A stretch of DNA of 33,389 nt, taken from positions 1 through 33,389 of the forward strand of contig CAZRIP010000027.1 of assembly GCA_964600165.1 (NCBI GenBank), in the 5' to 3' direction. Positions 8,038 to 15,626 of this stretch are shown piece after piece. A model generated the notes under the pieces. The model saw only the letters and a list, made by a program, of their open reading frames with translations, was not told the DNA's origin and searched no databases. The position numbers were made by a program, and so were the translations under genes. Every line of letters starts with the position of its first letter. Position 1 is the first letter of the stretch. The DNA is from CAZRIP01 sp964600165 (lineage in GTDB: Bacteria; Elusimicrobiota; Elusimicrobia; UBA1565; UBA9628).

Positions 8038-8927
8038 CAGCGCGCCTCCCCGCCGGGGCGAGGCAGCGCCGGAAAGGGCGAGCGCCGCAGGAGCTCCGGC
8101 GCCTCCCAGTCGAGATACATCAGCGCCACGTTGAGGATCAGCGGCGGCAGCGAGCGCTCGAGCTCTCGCGCGTCCGCGAGGAGCGCCGCGTCGCCCGCGG
8201 CCTCGGCCGGCAGGACGGCCGGATAGGGCAGCTCGAGGGCGAGCTGGCGCGAGAGGTCGCGCAGCCGCGCCGCGGCCACGCGCCGGCCCTCCGCGCGCGC
8301 CATCGGCTTGAGCCTTTCCCACGCCGAGGCGAGGTACTTAGGCCAGAGCGCGAGCGTCCGATAGTCCCCGCTCACCGACGACAGTCCATAAGCGCGCTTG
8401 ATCTCCCGAAAGACGCGCCGCGCGGTCTCCTCCGACGGGCGCTCCTCGACGAGCTCCATGGCCGCCATCTTGCGCGGCGCGCCGCGCTCGAGGAGCTCGG
8501 CCGAGCCGCGCGGTCCCTCGGGGCGGGCCCGCTCGCCGCGGGCCTCGAGCGCTTGCGTGAGCGCCGAGGCGAAGACGAGCAGCTTCGGGTCGAGATAATG
8601 ATAAAGCGCCAAGGCGGCCTGCACTTGATAGGCCTGGCTCTCGCCGAGCTGGGCTTTGGGCAGCGCGCTCAGGCGTCCCATGCCGTCGGCGGCGTCGATG
8701 GCCTCCGCGCGCAGCTTGTCGGCCGCGTCCTCGAACGCGCGGGTCTCGACGTTGGGCCGCAGGGCGTCCCAGACGGCGGGAAAGACCCCTTCGTGCCGCG
8801 CGAGAGACCGCAGCGCGGCGCCGACGCCCGTCACGCGCAGCGTGCTCTCGATCTCCTGGAAGACCCGCTCGTCGTCGTCCGCCGTCCGGGTCAATGCGGC
8901 GGCGCCGCCCCGCTTGAAGAGGATCAT
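8037..8927 (-). CDS. DehI-family protein (group I 2-haloacid dehalogenase fold)
   Basis: A 296-residue protein with the internal duplication typical of the DehI fold. Repeat one begins FQEIESTLRVTGVGAALRSL (about 23-42) and repeat two FREIKRAYGLSSVSGDYRTL (about 173-192), each followed by a '..W..L.P' helix. Pseudomonas putida DehI uses an Asp near position 189 to activate water for inversion at the alpha carbon. Asp188 here, in SGDYR of the second repeat, is the plausible equivalent. Many family members have not been shown to dehalogenate, so substrate is open. A TATAAT seven bases before the ATG, embedded in the end of the DUF488 gene, gives it its own promoter. Confidence 0.65.
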   Translation of the reverse strand: MILFKRGGAAALTRTADDDERVFQEIESTLRVTGVGAALRSLARHEGVFPAVWDALRPNVETRAFEDAADKLRAEAIDAADGMGRLSALPKAQLGESQAYQVQAALALYHYLDPKLLVFASALTQALEARGERARPEGPRGSAELLERGAPRKMAAMELVEERPSEETARRVFREIKRAYGLSSVSGDYRTLALWPKYLASAWERLKPMARAEGRRVAAARLRDLSRQLALELPYPAVLPAEAAGDAALLADARELERSLPPLILNVALMYLDWEAPELLRRSPFPALPRPGGEAR

Positions 8928-8934
8928 GCGGGCT

Positions 8935-8940
8935 ATTATA
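8935..8940 (-). promoter_or_regulatory. -10 element TATAAT overlapping the upstream gene's stop codon
   Basis: TATAAT (8940-8935, minus strand) is followed by seven bases and ATG 8927. The TAA stop of the DUF488 gene (8938-8936) lies inside the hexamer. The predicted transcript starts at or very near the A of the ATG. Confidence 0.5.
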
Positions 8941-9508
8941 AGCGCGGCGCTTTACGCCGCGTATCGCGGGCGCGCAACGGTCGTGCAACGACATCGTAGA
9001 CCGGGCCGTCCGGCCCGAGCCTCGCGGCCGAGTGCAGCCGGTGCGGCTCGAGCCTCGTCTCGCCCATGATGTGCAGCACCTCGTGCCCTCTCGAAAGCAG
9101 AAAGTCGGAGATCATACCGCGATGGCAGCGCCACCACAACGCCTCGGAGCACATGTAAGCCGTCCGCTTCTCGGCGGCCAGCGCGAGCAAGCGCTCCACG
9201 CCGGCGCGAAACGCCGCCGAGTCCATGTGATCCGCGTAGTTCTTGAAAGAGGCGTTGCGCAGGGCCGAGTGAGGGCCGCCCTCGCGCGTCTTGCGCCGCC
9301 GCCCGCCGAGGGAGTCACCCATCCGGACGTATTCGATGCCGGCGGCCGGCAGCGTGCGCGCGAGCTCCTCGCGGTTGAAGTGCGGGTAGCGGCGGGAGCC
9401 CGGGAAGCTGCGCACGTCGACGAGGCGCTCTATGCCGTGGGCGGCCAAGGCGCGAAGGAACTCCTCGAACGGCCTCGTCGAATGGCCGATCGTCCACACG
9501 CGGCCCAT
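8936..9508 (-). CDS. DUF488 family protein
   Basis: A 190-residue member of the DUF488 family, near the usual length. Conserved blocks are TIGHSTRPFEEFL (6-18), LVDVRSFPGSRRYPHFN (29-45), LGGRR (67-71), FKNYADHM (88-95), CSEALWWRCHR (119-129) and HIMG (146-149). The paired Cys/Glu/His/Arg residues are strongly conserved in the family and may form a metal or active site, but its biochemical role is not established. An extended -10 (TGA-TATACT) lies five bases before the ATG. It is followed by the DehI-like gene 8 bases downstream. Confidence 0.85.
   Translation of the reverse strand: MGRVWTIGHSTRPFEEFLRALAAHGIERLVDVRSFPGSRRYPHFNREELARTLPAAGIEYVRMGDSLGGRRRKTREGGPHSALRNASFKNYADHMDSAAFRAGVERLLALAAEKRTAYMCSEALWWRCHRGMISDFLLSRGHEVLHIMGETRLEPHRLHSAARLGPDGPVYDVVARPLRARDTRRKAPRL
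8943..8961 (-). terminator. Perfect 7-bp hairpin at the end of the DUF488 gene (possible attenuating terminator)
   Basis: CGCGGCG and CGCCGCG flank a five-base loop (TAAAG on the minus strand) within the last codons of the DUF488 gene, directly ahead of TTATAATAG. There is no U-run, so intrinsic termination would be weak. It could separate DUF488 transcription from the leaderless DehI-like message. Confidence 0.3.
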
Positions 9509-9513
9509 GCCTC

Positions 9514-9522
9514 AGTATATCA
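9514..9522 (-). promoter_or_regulatory. Extended -10 TGA-TATACT, 5 bases before the DUF488 start
   Basis: Minus strand: TGA at 9522-9520, TATACT at 9519-9514, then GAGGC and ATG 9508. It lies in the 16-base gap after the lipoprotein stop. Confidence 0.5.
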
Positions 9523-9524
9523 CG

Positions 9525-10085
9525 TCACGGATTGATCGAGCCGAAGCGAAACAGCAGCCCGCGCAGATACGGCGAGCTCTTGCCGGAGTAAGAACGATCG
9601 AGGATCTCCTTGTAAGCCGCGCGCGCGTCGTCCGGCGTCTTGCGGCCGTTGACGACGTCGTCGGCGAGGTTGAGGAGCAGGTAGTTCTTCTCCTCGCTAT
9701 CGGAACGGGCGGAGAGACGCCCTGTAGGCAGGTCGCAGATCACGCGCGGATCGAAGGCCCGGACGTCGCGCGCGGCTTTCTCATCGAGAGGATAGCCGAC
9801 GGTCTGCTGGACGACCGGCGTCTCGGCGGCGCCGAGCGGGGCGTTCCAGACGTCGACGCGGTCCCACGGGCCGCGGCCGACCCACGCCAGGCGGTCGCCG
9901 GCGACCTCGTCCGGCGCGCCGTACTCCTCCAAGAGGACGCGCGCCTCCAGCGCGGAGGGCGCGGTCCAGGCGTCGACGGCGGCCTGCGCCTCTTGGGCCT
10001 TGGCGACGCCGTCCGGAGGCCCGGAGAGCGGCGTCGCGACGCAGCCCGCGAAGAGAACGGCGGCGGCGATTGGAATGTTCTTCAT
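9525..10085 (-). CDS. Lipoprotein of unknown function, paralog of the protein at 6517-7173
   Basis: A 186-residue protein with a lipoprotein signal peptide: MKNIPIAAAVLFAGCVAT, lipobox LFAGC, lipidated Cys15. GTAAGG at 10098-10093 is seven bases from the ATG at 10085, which is preferred over an in-frame ATG two codons upstream that would be only one base away from it. The mature domain shares two conserved blocks with the exported protein at 6517-7173 (EEYGAPDEVAGDRLAW; LSARSDSEEKNYLLLNLADD). The function is unknown. It is transcribed away from the aas-type gene, with a 103-base shared control region. Confidence 0.7.
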   Translation of the reverse strand: MKNIPIAAAVLFAGCVATPLSGPPDGVAKAQEAQAAVDAWTAPSALEARVLLEEYGAPDEVAGDRLAWVGRGPWDRVDVWNAPLGAAETPVVQQTVGYPLDEKAARDVRAFDPRVICDLPTGRLSARSDSEEKNYLLLNLADDVVNGRKTPDDARAAYKEILDRSYSGKSSPYLRGLLFRFGSINP

Positions 10086-10120
10086 ACTCATACCTTACGT
10101 TCGCAACATAAGGGCCTCTC

Positions 10121-10142
10121 GAATAATCGCTGAATAACCGCT
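10121..10142 (+). repeat. Tandem 11-bp direct repeat, candidate operator
   Basis: GAATAATCGCT (10121-10131) is followed immediately by GAATAACCGCT (10132-10142), one mismatch, then GAAA as a possible third partial copy. Eleven-base tandem repeats put two half-sites on the same DNA face, as OmpR/PhoB-family regulators require. The array ends about 11 bases upstream of the -35 at 10154, a normal position for an activator of the aas-type gene. Confidence 0.45.
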
Positions 10143-10153
10143 GAAATCCTCCC

Positions 10154-10182
10154 TTGCCTTTTCGGCGAAAGCCTGTTATCTA
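10154..10182 (+). promoter_or_regulatory. Promoter TTGCCT-N17-TATCTA with extended -10, leaderless layout
   Basis: -35 TTGCCT (10154-10159), a 17-base spacer ending in TGT, and -10 TATCTA (10177-10182). Six bases later comes the ATG at 10189, so transcription should begin at the start codon. No Shine-Dalgarno sequence is seen. Confidence 0.55.
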
Positions 10183-10188
10183 CGCGCG

Positions 10189-12372
10189 ATGGGCTTCGCC
10201 GCCCTGCTCCTCTATCCGCTCGCTTACGTCTTTTATCGGATCACCGCCGTCGGGCGGGAGAACGTCCCCCCGGACGGCCCCGTGCTGCTCGTCTCCAACC
10301 ACGTCTCGTTCATCGACCCGTTCCTCATCGCGATGGCCAACCGGCGCGTCGTGCGCTTCCTGGTGTTTCGCGCCTATTACGAGATCCCGATCGCGCACTG
10401 GTTCTTCCGCGCCATGGGCTGCATCCCGATCTCCGATCACGACGGCCCCAAGGCCCTCATCGAGTCGTTTCGCGCCGTCCGGGAAATATTGAAGAAGGGC
10501 GAGGCCGTCTGCATCTTCGGCGAGGGCGAGATCTCCCGCCACGGCCAGATGCTGCGTTTCAAGAAGGGCTTCGAGCGCATCGTCGAAGGCCTCGACGTGC
10601 CCGTCGTGCCCGTGCACTTGGACCAAGTCTGGGGCAGCCTCTTTTCCTTCGAGGGCGGACGCGTGCTGCTCAAGCGACCGCGCCGGTTGCCCTATCCCGT
10701 CACGGTCTCTTTCGGCAAGCCGCTGAAGTCCTCCGCCGATGCCTTCGACGTGCGCCAAGCCGTGCAGGAACTGGGCTCCGAGGCCTTCCATCACCGCCTC
10801 GCGGGCCGCGCGCCGCTGCCGCTCGCGTTCATGCGCGAGGCCAAAAGGCATCCGTGGCGCTTCGCGCTCTCGGACTCGACGGGCGCGCGCGCGCGCTACG
10901 GCGCGGCGCTGCTCAAGGCCGCGCTCTTGGGCCGCGCGCTGTCGAAGGCCTGCGGCGAGGCCTCGAACGTGGGCGTGCTGTTGCCGCCCTCCGTGGCGGC
11001 GGCGCTCGCCAACGTCGGGCTTTCGCTCGAGGGGCGCGTGCCGGTCGACCTCAACTACACGGCGTCTAAAGACGTCGTCGCGCGGTGCGCGGCGAAGGCC
11101 AAGATCACGCACGTCGTGACCTCCCGGCGCTTCATCGAGAAGCTCGGGTGGTCGCCCGAAGGGACGCTCGTCTGTCTGGAGGACGTCGGCGCGTCGATCT
11201 CAACGCTCGCCGCGCTCAAGCTCGCTCCCGCTCTTTTCCTGCTTCCCTCCGCGTGGACGGAACGGCTCTTGTTCCCGCGCGCGATGGGCCCGCTCGACCG
11301 CTTGGCGACCGTGATGTTCACGAGCGGGTCGACGGGCAAGCCCAAGGGCGTGATGCTATCGCACGCGAACATACTTTCCAATATAGAGGCGCTGGCCCAG
11401 CTCTACTCGTTCGGCCCCGACGACCGCATCCTGGGAGTGCTGCCGTTCTTCCACGCCTTCGGCTTCACCGTCACGCTCTGGCTGCCGCTCGTCGCGGGCT
11501 TCGGCGCCGTCTATCACTTCAACCCGCTCGACGCGCGGCGAGTGGGAGAGCTCGTCGAGGCTTTTCAAGCGACGTTTCTCCTCGGGACTCCCACGTTCCT
11601 CAACGTGTACCTGCGCAAGGTCGAGTCCGCGAAGTTCAAGTCGCTGCGCTACGCCGTGGCGGGCGCGGAGAAGCTGCGCGAGGAGGTCGCCAAGGCCTTT
11701 CTCGAGAAGTTCGGGCTGGCCCCGCTCGAGGGCTACGGCTGCACTGAGCTTTCCCCCGTCGCCGCCGCGAACATCCCCGACATCGACTGGCAGAGCGCGC
11801 ATCAGAAAGGCACGAAAGCGGGCTCGATCGGCCAGCCGCTGCCGGGCGTCGTCATGAAGATCGTGCATCCGGAGACGCGCGCGCCGTTGGCCCAGGGCGA
11901 GGCCGGGCTCCTGCTCGTCAAAGGGCCGAACGTCATGAGGGGCTATCTCGACGACCCTGAAAGGACCGCCGAGGCCATGGCCGACGGCTTCTACGTCACC
12001 GGCGACATCGCCGCGATCGACGCCGACGGCTTCGTGACGATCACAGACCGACTGAGCCGTTTTTCGAAGATCGGCGGAGAGATGGTCCCTCACGTCAAGA
12101 TCGAGGAGTTGCTGCACGAGGCGGGGGGAACCCTCGACCAGACGTTCATCGTCACCGCCGTCTCGGACGCTTCTCGAGGAGAACGGTTGATCGTCCTCTA
12201 CCGCGACTACGGCGATATCGCCGCCCTGGTCAAGAAGCTCCAGGCTTCCGGCGTACCGAAGCTGTGGGTGCCGGATATCAAGTCTTTCTTCAGCGTCGCG
12301 GAATTTCCTCTACTCGGCTCCGGCAAGCTCGACATGCAGAAGCTCAAGGCCGTCGCGGCGAGCTTGGCTTAG
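10189..12372 (+). CDS. aas: Fused acyltransferase / acyl-[ACP] synthetase (Aas type)
   Basis: The 727-residue protein joins two enzymes, as in E. coli Aas (about 720 residues). Residues 1-190 are a PlsC-type acyltransferase with NHVSFID (37-43) and the acyl-acceptor motif FGEGEIS (110-116, in place of the common EGTRS). Residues about 215-727 are an AMP-forming ligase: TSGSTGKPKG (about 378-387), YGCTELSP, TGDIAAIDADGF, and a C-terminal GSGKLD lysine loop. Aas reacylates lysophospholipids at the inner membrane using fatty acids activated on ACP. The E. coli type has extra membrane helices and an LplT partner; no LplT-like gene is adjacent. Its stop overlaps the convergent gene's stop by four bases. 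Control probably involves the 11-bp repeats upstream. Confidence 0.8.
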   Translation: MGFAALLLYPLAYVFYRITAVGRENVPPDGPVLLVSNHVSFIDPFLIAMANRRVVRFLVFRAYYEIPIAHWFFRAMGCIPISDHDGPKALIESFRAVREILKKGEAVCIFGEGEISRHGQMLRFKKGFERIVEGLDVPVVPVHLDQVWGSLFSFEGGRVLLKRPRRLPYPVTVSFGKPLKSSADAFDVRQAVQELGSEAFHHRLAGRAPLPLAFMREAKRHPWRFALSDSTGARARYGAALLKAALLGRALSKACGEASNVGVLLPPSVAAALANVGLSLEGRVPVDLNYTASKDVVARCAAKAKITHVVTSRRFIEKLGWSPEGTLVCLEDVGASISTLAALKLAPALFLLPSAWTERLLFPRAMGPLDRLATVMFTSGSTGKPKGVMLSHANILSNIEALAQLYSFGPDDRILGVLPFFHAFGFTVTLWLPLVAGFGAVYHFNPLDARRVGELVEAFQATFLLGTPTFLNVYLRKVESAKFKSLRYAVAGAEKLREEVAKAFLEKFGLAPLEGYGCTELSPVAAANIPDIDWQSAHQKGTKAGSIGQPLPGVVMKIVHPETRAPLAQGEAGLLLVKGPNVMRGYLDDPERTAEAMADGFYVTGDIAAIDADGFVTITDRLSRFSKIGGEMVPHVKIEELLHEAGGTLDQTFIVTAVSDASRGERLIVLYRDYGDIAALVKKLQASGVPKLWVPDIKSFFSVAEFPLLGSGKLDMQKLKAVAASLA

Positions 12373-15101
12373 AGCGGACGCGCGCGCGGGAACGGGTTGA
12401 GGACGACCCGCCATCGGCCGGGGCCGCTCGCGTTGACGTCGGCCAAGGGGCTCGCCAGCGGATACTTCCCGTCGGTCGGCGGCTCAAGAAGATCGACGAG
12501 CCGGTGGCCGTTGTAGTAGCGGCCGAGCGGCCGGTAGCTGTCGAGGACGTAGGTCACGCCGCCGACGTCGACGAGCGCCAGCGCGTGGTCCTGGTCGAAG
12601 ACGCCGTCGTCCTTGAACACCTTGAAGTAGGCGTAGCGCGCCTTGAAGCCCGCGGCCCGCAGCGCGACGACGGTCAACAGCGCGTTCTCGCGGCAGACGC
12701 CGATGCCCAGGCGCACGTAGTCGCCGAGGCTCACCAGCGCGCCGTCGGCCCGCGCCGCCACGAAGCGGTCGTATTCCGGGTCGTTGCCCCCGTCGCGCCA
12801 GCCGTCGCGCGGCAGCGCGTCGTTGACGACGGACTGGAGCGCGCGCAGCTTGTCCCAATCGCTCAGGCGCGACGCGCCGATCGCGCGCGCCGGCGCGACG
12901 ACGCGCGCGGCGAGCTCCGCGTCCTCGTAATCGATCAGAAAATCGGCCTGATGACCGCCGGCCTTGCGCGAGCCCTCGACGACGGTCTTGTCGTCGAGCG
13001 GCCGGCCGAGCTCCGGGAAAGCCGCGCGGCCGTCCAGCGCGGGATAATCGATGACGAGATCATGGATCGCAGGGATCTTGTCCGAGACGCGGATCGCCTT
13101 GACGAAAGGCTCTCGCGAGAGCGCCCGAGCGAGCGGGGCGACGTCGGAGGCTTGGCGCGCGCGGGCCAGGCGGCGCAGGCGCCGCGCCTCTCCCGCGGGA
13201 ACGCCGCCCTCGAGCTCCAGGCCGATCGCGTTCGCGCGCTGACCTTTCTCGTAGACGACCTTCGCCAGCGGCTGCGCGTGCCAGTTGAGCTCGTAAGGGA
13301 TCGGCCGCGAGACGCGCGGCCAGGCGTAGTTAAAAAGCGGGTTGACGCTGTCGCCGACGCTGTCGTAGACCTTCTTGCTGAACTCGACGCGCACGAACGT
13401 GCGCGGGGTGTCTTTCTCGGCGACGTCGGCGCGGTGGGCGGAGTAGGAGTCCCAATGGTAGATGCCGAAGTCGGCGGTCTTGACGGCCTTCGACTCGTCG
13501 GCCTGGCGCTCGAGCTCGCCGTGGATGTAGTCGCGGTCCGGGTCGACGTGGCGCAGGTCGAAGGGCTGGGCGTAAAAAACGGTGCCGACGGCGTCGCTGG
13601 CGGAGTAGGTGTGCTCCGGCGGCATCTTCTCCGGGTAGCGTGAGCCCTGGACGCCGTCGATGTGGATGCCGGGGCGCCGGTGCGTGTCGCCCTTCTTGAC
13701 CTCGCCGTGGTCGACGGTCAGATAGGCGTAGAACTCCTCCATACGAGGATTTACCGAGGCTTCGTAATCGATGATCTTCTGCAAGAACTCGCGCATCGGC
13801 TCCAATTCCGCGGGGATCTTGAATCCGCTGCCCGGCATCTTGATCGGGAGGTTGAGGACGGAGGCGACCGGGCCGCCGAACGTCTTCTTGTCGTCGATGG
13901 AGCCGATGCGCAGCGGCGCCCTGGCCACGAGCATGCGTCCGAGGTCCCACGGCGCCAGCATGTCCCGGTGGATCGGAGACTTCAGATCGCGCGCCGGGAC
14001 GCGCGCCGGCCGCGGCGCGAGCTCGAAGCCTCGGCCCGAGAGCGCCGCCTTGCGCAGCGCCTCGCGCTCGGGGTCGGCGGGCTTGACGTCGTTGAACAGG
14101 GCGAGCAGGCGAGGATTATTGCGGACGACGATCGAGACGCGCTCGACGCTCTTGCGCGCCGTCTCGAGGAACCTATTGAGTCCGAGGACCGTCTCGGAAA
14201 CGACGCGCTCGTAGGTCCCCTCGAGAAAGCCGAAGTTCCAGCCCGTGCGCAGCGCGGGCAGCGAGACGGTCTTGGCGCCCGCGTCGTCGGCCGCCTTGAG
14301 GCCGCGGAAGACGACCTCCGAGAGCGGCAGGCGCATGTCGTCGGCCACGAAAGCGACGTTCTTGAACGCGGCCTTGCCCCCCGGCGCGCGCGCGGCGAGC
14401 AGCGTCCTGCCGTCCTCGAGCGGCTTGGCGGCCTCGACTTGCCGCGCGAACTCTCGCCCCTGGCGGGCGATCAAGGCGTTGATGCCGCCGTGGCAGAAGC
14501 CGGAAAGCTGGACCGCAGAGACGAGACAGTCCGACGGCAGCCGCGCGACGTCGCCCGCGACGGCCTCGACCGAGACGCCCTCGGCTTGGCGCAGCCTCGG
14601 CGCCGATTCCTCGGCGGGAACGGCGCGCGAGGCGTCGAGGGCGCGCGAGATGCCCTCGATCTTCTCGGCGAGCGTCAGCGGCGACGGCGTCCAGACGTCG
14701 GCGCGGACGTCCGCGTGGAGCTGGGAGCTATAGGCCCAGAACGCCGCGGCCACCCGGCGTTGCTGCTCGGGCGCGAGCAGGTTGCGAAACGCCGGGTCGT
14801 TGAGCAGCGCGAGCTTGTCGGCCGACGCGCGCAGCTCGGCCTCCGTCGCCGCGGGCCCGGGGCGCGACGCGAGAATATCAGCCGCCTCGGCTTGCAGTAG
14901 ATCGACGAGAGGCTTGGCGCTTTGGAGGGCCGCGGGATCGGCGGGGTCGAGCCCGCGAACGACGCGGCCGACGCCCTCGAGCGACGACCAATCGGGCGCC
15001 GGGGAGCGCAAGAAGGCGCCGACGGCCTCGACCGGCGCGGCGTCGATCGTCGCAGCCCGCGCGGGCAGCAGGAATAAAGCAAGGAGCGCCTGCAGCAGCA
15101 T
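12369..15101 (-). CDS. Exported three-domain protein: macro-like, HxD...H beta-helix, transglutaminase-like
   Basis: A 910-residue protein. Residues 1-17 are a signal peptide (MLLQALLALFLLPARA). About 20-170 is a helical region. About 175-335 reads as a macro domain: AGDVARLPSDCLVSAVQ (182-198), GFCHGGINALIARQGREF (201-218) for the nucleotide loop, and SLPALRTGWNFGF (280-292). About 440-600 has HIDG (His480, Asp482) and, 74 residues on, AHRAD (His556) with RTFVRVEF (567-574), the metal triad and Arg pattern of Fe(II)/2-oxoglutarate-type beta-helix oxygenases. About 740-870 is transglutaminase-like, with Cys803 in GVCRENA, His839 in DQDHALALV and Asp854 in LDSY. I know of no characterised protein with this order. 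Domain calls are by eye. No Shine-Dalgarno sequence is apparent; a weak GTTAAT lies 8 bases before the ATG. Confidence 0.6.
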   Translation of the reverse strand: MLLQALLALFLLPARAATIDAAPVEAVGAFLRSPAPDWSSLEGVGRVVRGLDPADPAALQSAKPLVDLLQAEAADILASRPGPAATEAELRASADKLALLNDPAFRNLLAPEQQRRVAAAFWAYSSQLHADVRADVWTPSPLTLAEKIEGISRALDASRAVPAEESAPRLRQAEGVSVEAVAGDVARLPSDCLVSAVQLSGFCHGGINALIARQGREFARQVEAAKPLEDGRTLLAARAPGGKAAFKNVAFVADDMRLPLSEVVFRGLKAADDAGAKTVSLPALRTGWNFGFLEGTYERVVSETVLGLNRFLETARKSVERVSIVVRNNPRLLALFNDVKPADPEREALRKAALSGRGFELAPRPARVPARDLKSPIHRDMLAPWDLGRMLVARAPLRIGSIDDKKTFGGPVASVLNLPIKMPGSGFKIPAELEPMREFLQKIIDYEASVNPRMEEFYAYLTVDHGEVKKGDTHRRPGIHIDGVQGSRYPEKMPPEHTYSASDAVGTVFYAQPFDLRHVDPDRDYIHGELERQADESKAVKTADFGIYHWDSYSAHRADVAEKDTPRTFVRVEFSKKVYDSVGDSVNPLFNYAWPRVSRPIPYELNWHAQPLAKVVYEKGQRANAIGLELEGGVPAGEARRLRRLARARQASDVAPLARALSREPFVKAIRVSDKIPAIHDLVIDYPALDGRAAFPELGRPLDDKTVVEGSRKAGGHQADFLIDYEDAELAARVVAPARAIGASRLSDWDKLRALQSVVNDALPRDGWRDGGNDPEYDRFVAARADGALVSLGDYVRLGIGVCRENALLTVVALRAAGFKARYAYFKVFKDDGVFDQDHALALVDVGGVTYVLDSYRPLGRYYNGHRLVDLLEPPTDGKYPLASPLADVNASGPGRWRVVLNPFPRARPL

Positions 15102-15150
15102 GAGGTTAGATTAACAGGGGGGCGCGGCGAGCCCAAGGGCCATTCGGCCC

Positions 15151-15189
15151 AAAAAAAAGACCGCCCTCCGGGTAAACCGAAAGGCGGTC
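15151..15189 (-). terminator. Rho-independent terminator for the AhpD-like gene
   Basis: On the minus strand, GACCGCC (15189-15183) pairs with GGCGGTC (15165-15159). The inner bases continue the stem through TTTCGG/CCGGAG with G-U pairs, leaving a short loop of about five bases, and a run of eight T follows (15158-15151). It sits 12 bases after the AhpD-like stop codon and is the only textbook intrinsic terminator in the window. Confidence 0.9.
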
Positions 15190-15201
15190 GACGGCGCGGC
15201 G

Positions 15202-15534
15202 TTAGCCGAGCTTTTCTTCGAAGACTTCCTTGGCCCAAGCCATGTTCGTGCCCGCGGCCGAGAGGCTCGCGACCATCATGACCTCGGCGATCTCGCGGTC
15301 GGTGGCGTTGAAGTCGGACTTGAGCTGCTCGACCTTGTTGCCGACGCAGTGCTTGCAGCGCAGCAGCGAGGCCGCGGCCAAGCCGATGAAGGCCTTGGTC
15401 TTCGGCTCCAAGACGCCGCCTTCGTTGACGGTCGTGTAGAGATCCCGGAACTTCTGATGCGCCTCGGGCCAGGCGTTCTCCATCCAATGCTTGTGCGCGA
15501 CGGGAGCGGCGGAATGCTTGCGGGCTGCGGCCAT
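15202..15534 (-). CDS. AhpD-like carboxymuconolactone decarboxylase-family protein
   Basis: A 110-residue small helical protein of the CMD/AhpD family with the redox motif CKHC (Cys60, Cys63) in LLRCKHCVGNKVEQL. Family members such as mycobacterial AhpD use CxxC plus a His four residues after the second Cys as a proton relay; here that position is Lys67. The thiols could still be peroxidatic or serve as a disulfide reductant. The usual partner (AhpC) is not adjacent. GGAGG lies seven bases before the ATG, after a leader of about 30 bases from a good promoter at 15571-15600, and a strong terminator follows. It is thus a single-gene unit, probably well expressed. Confidence 0.85.
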   Translation of the reverse strand: MAAARKHSAAPVAHKHWMENAWPEAHQKFRDLYTTVNEGGVLEPKTKAFIGLAAASLLRCKHCVGNKVEQLKSDFNATDREIAEVMMVASLSAAGTNMAWAKEVFEEKLG

Positions 15535-15570
15535 GGTGGTACCTCCGGTGTGAAATGGTGACGTCGCCCT

Positions 15571-15600
15571 AAGATAGATAAAATGCCCTCACGGTGTCCA
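15571..15600 (-). promoter_or_regulatory. Sigma-70 promoter TGGACA-N18-TATCTT
   Basis: Minus strand: -35 TGGACA (15600-15595), an 18-base spacer, -10 TATCTT (15576-15571). Predicted start near 15564 gives a leader of about 30 bases with a GGAGG site for the AhpD-like gene. Confidence 0.6.
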
Positions 15601-15626
15601 CGCTTCAGCCGCTCGACGACTAAGCG

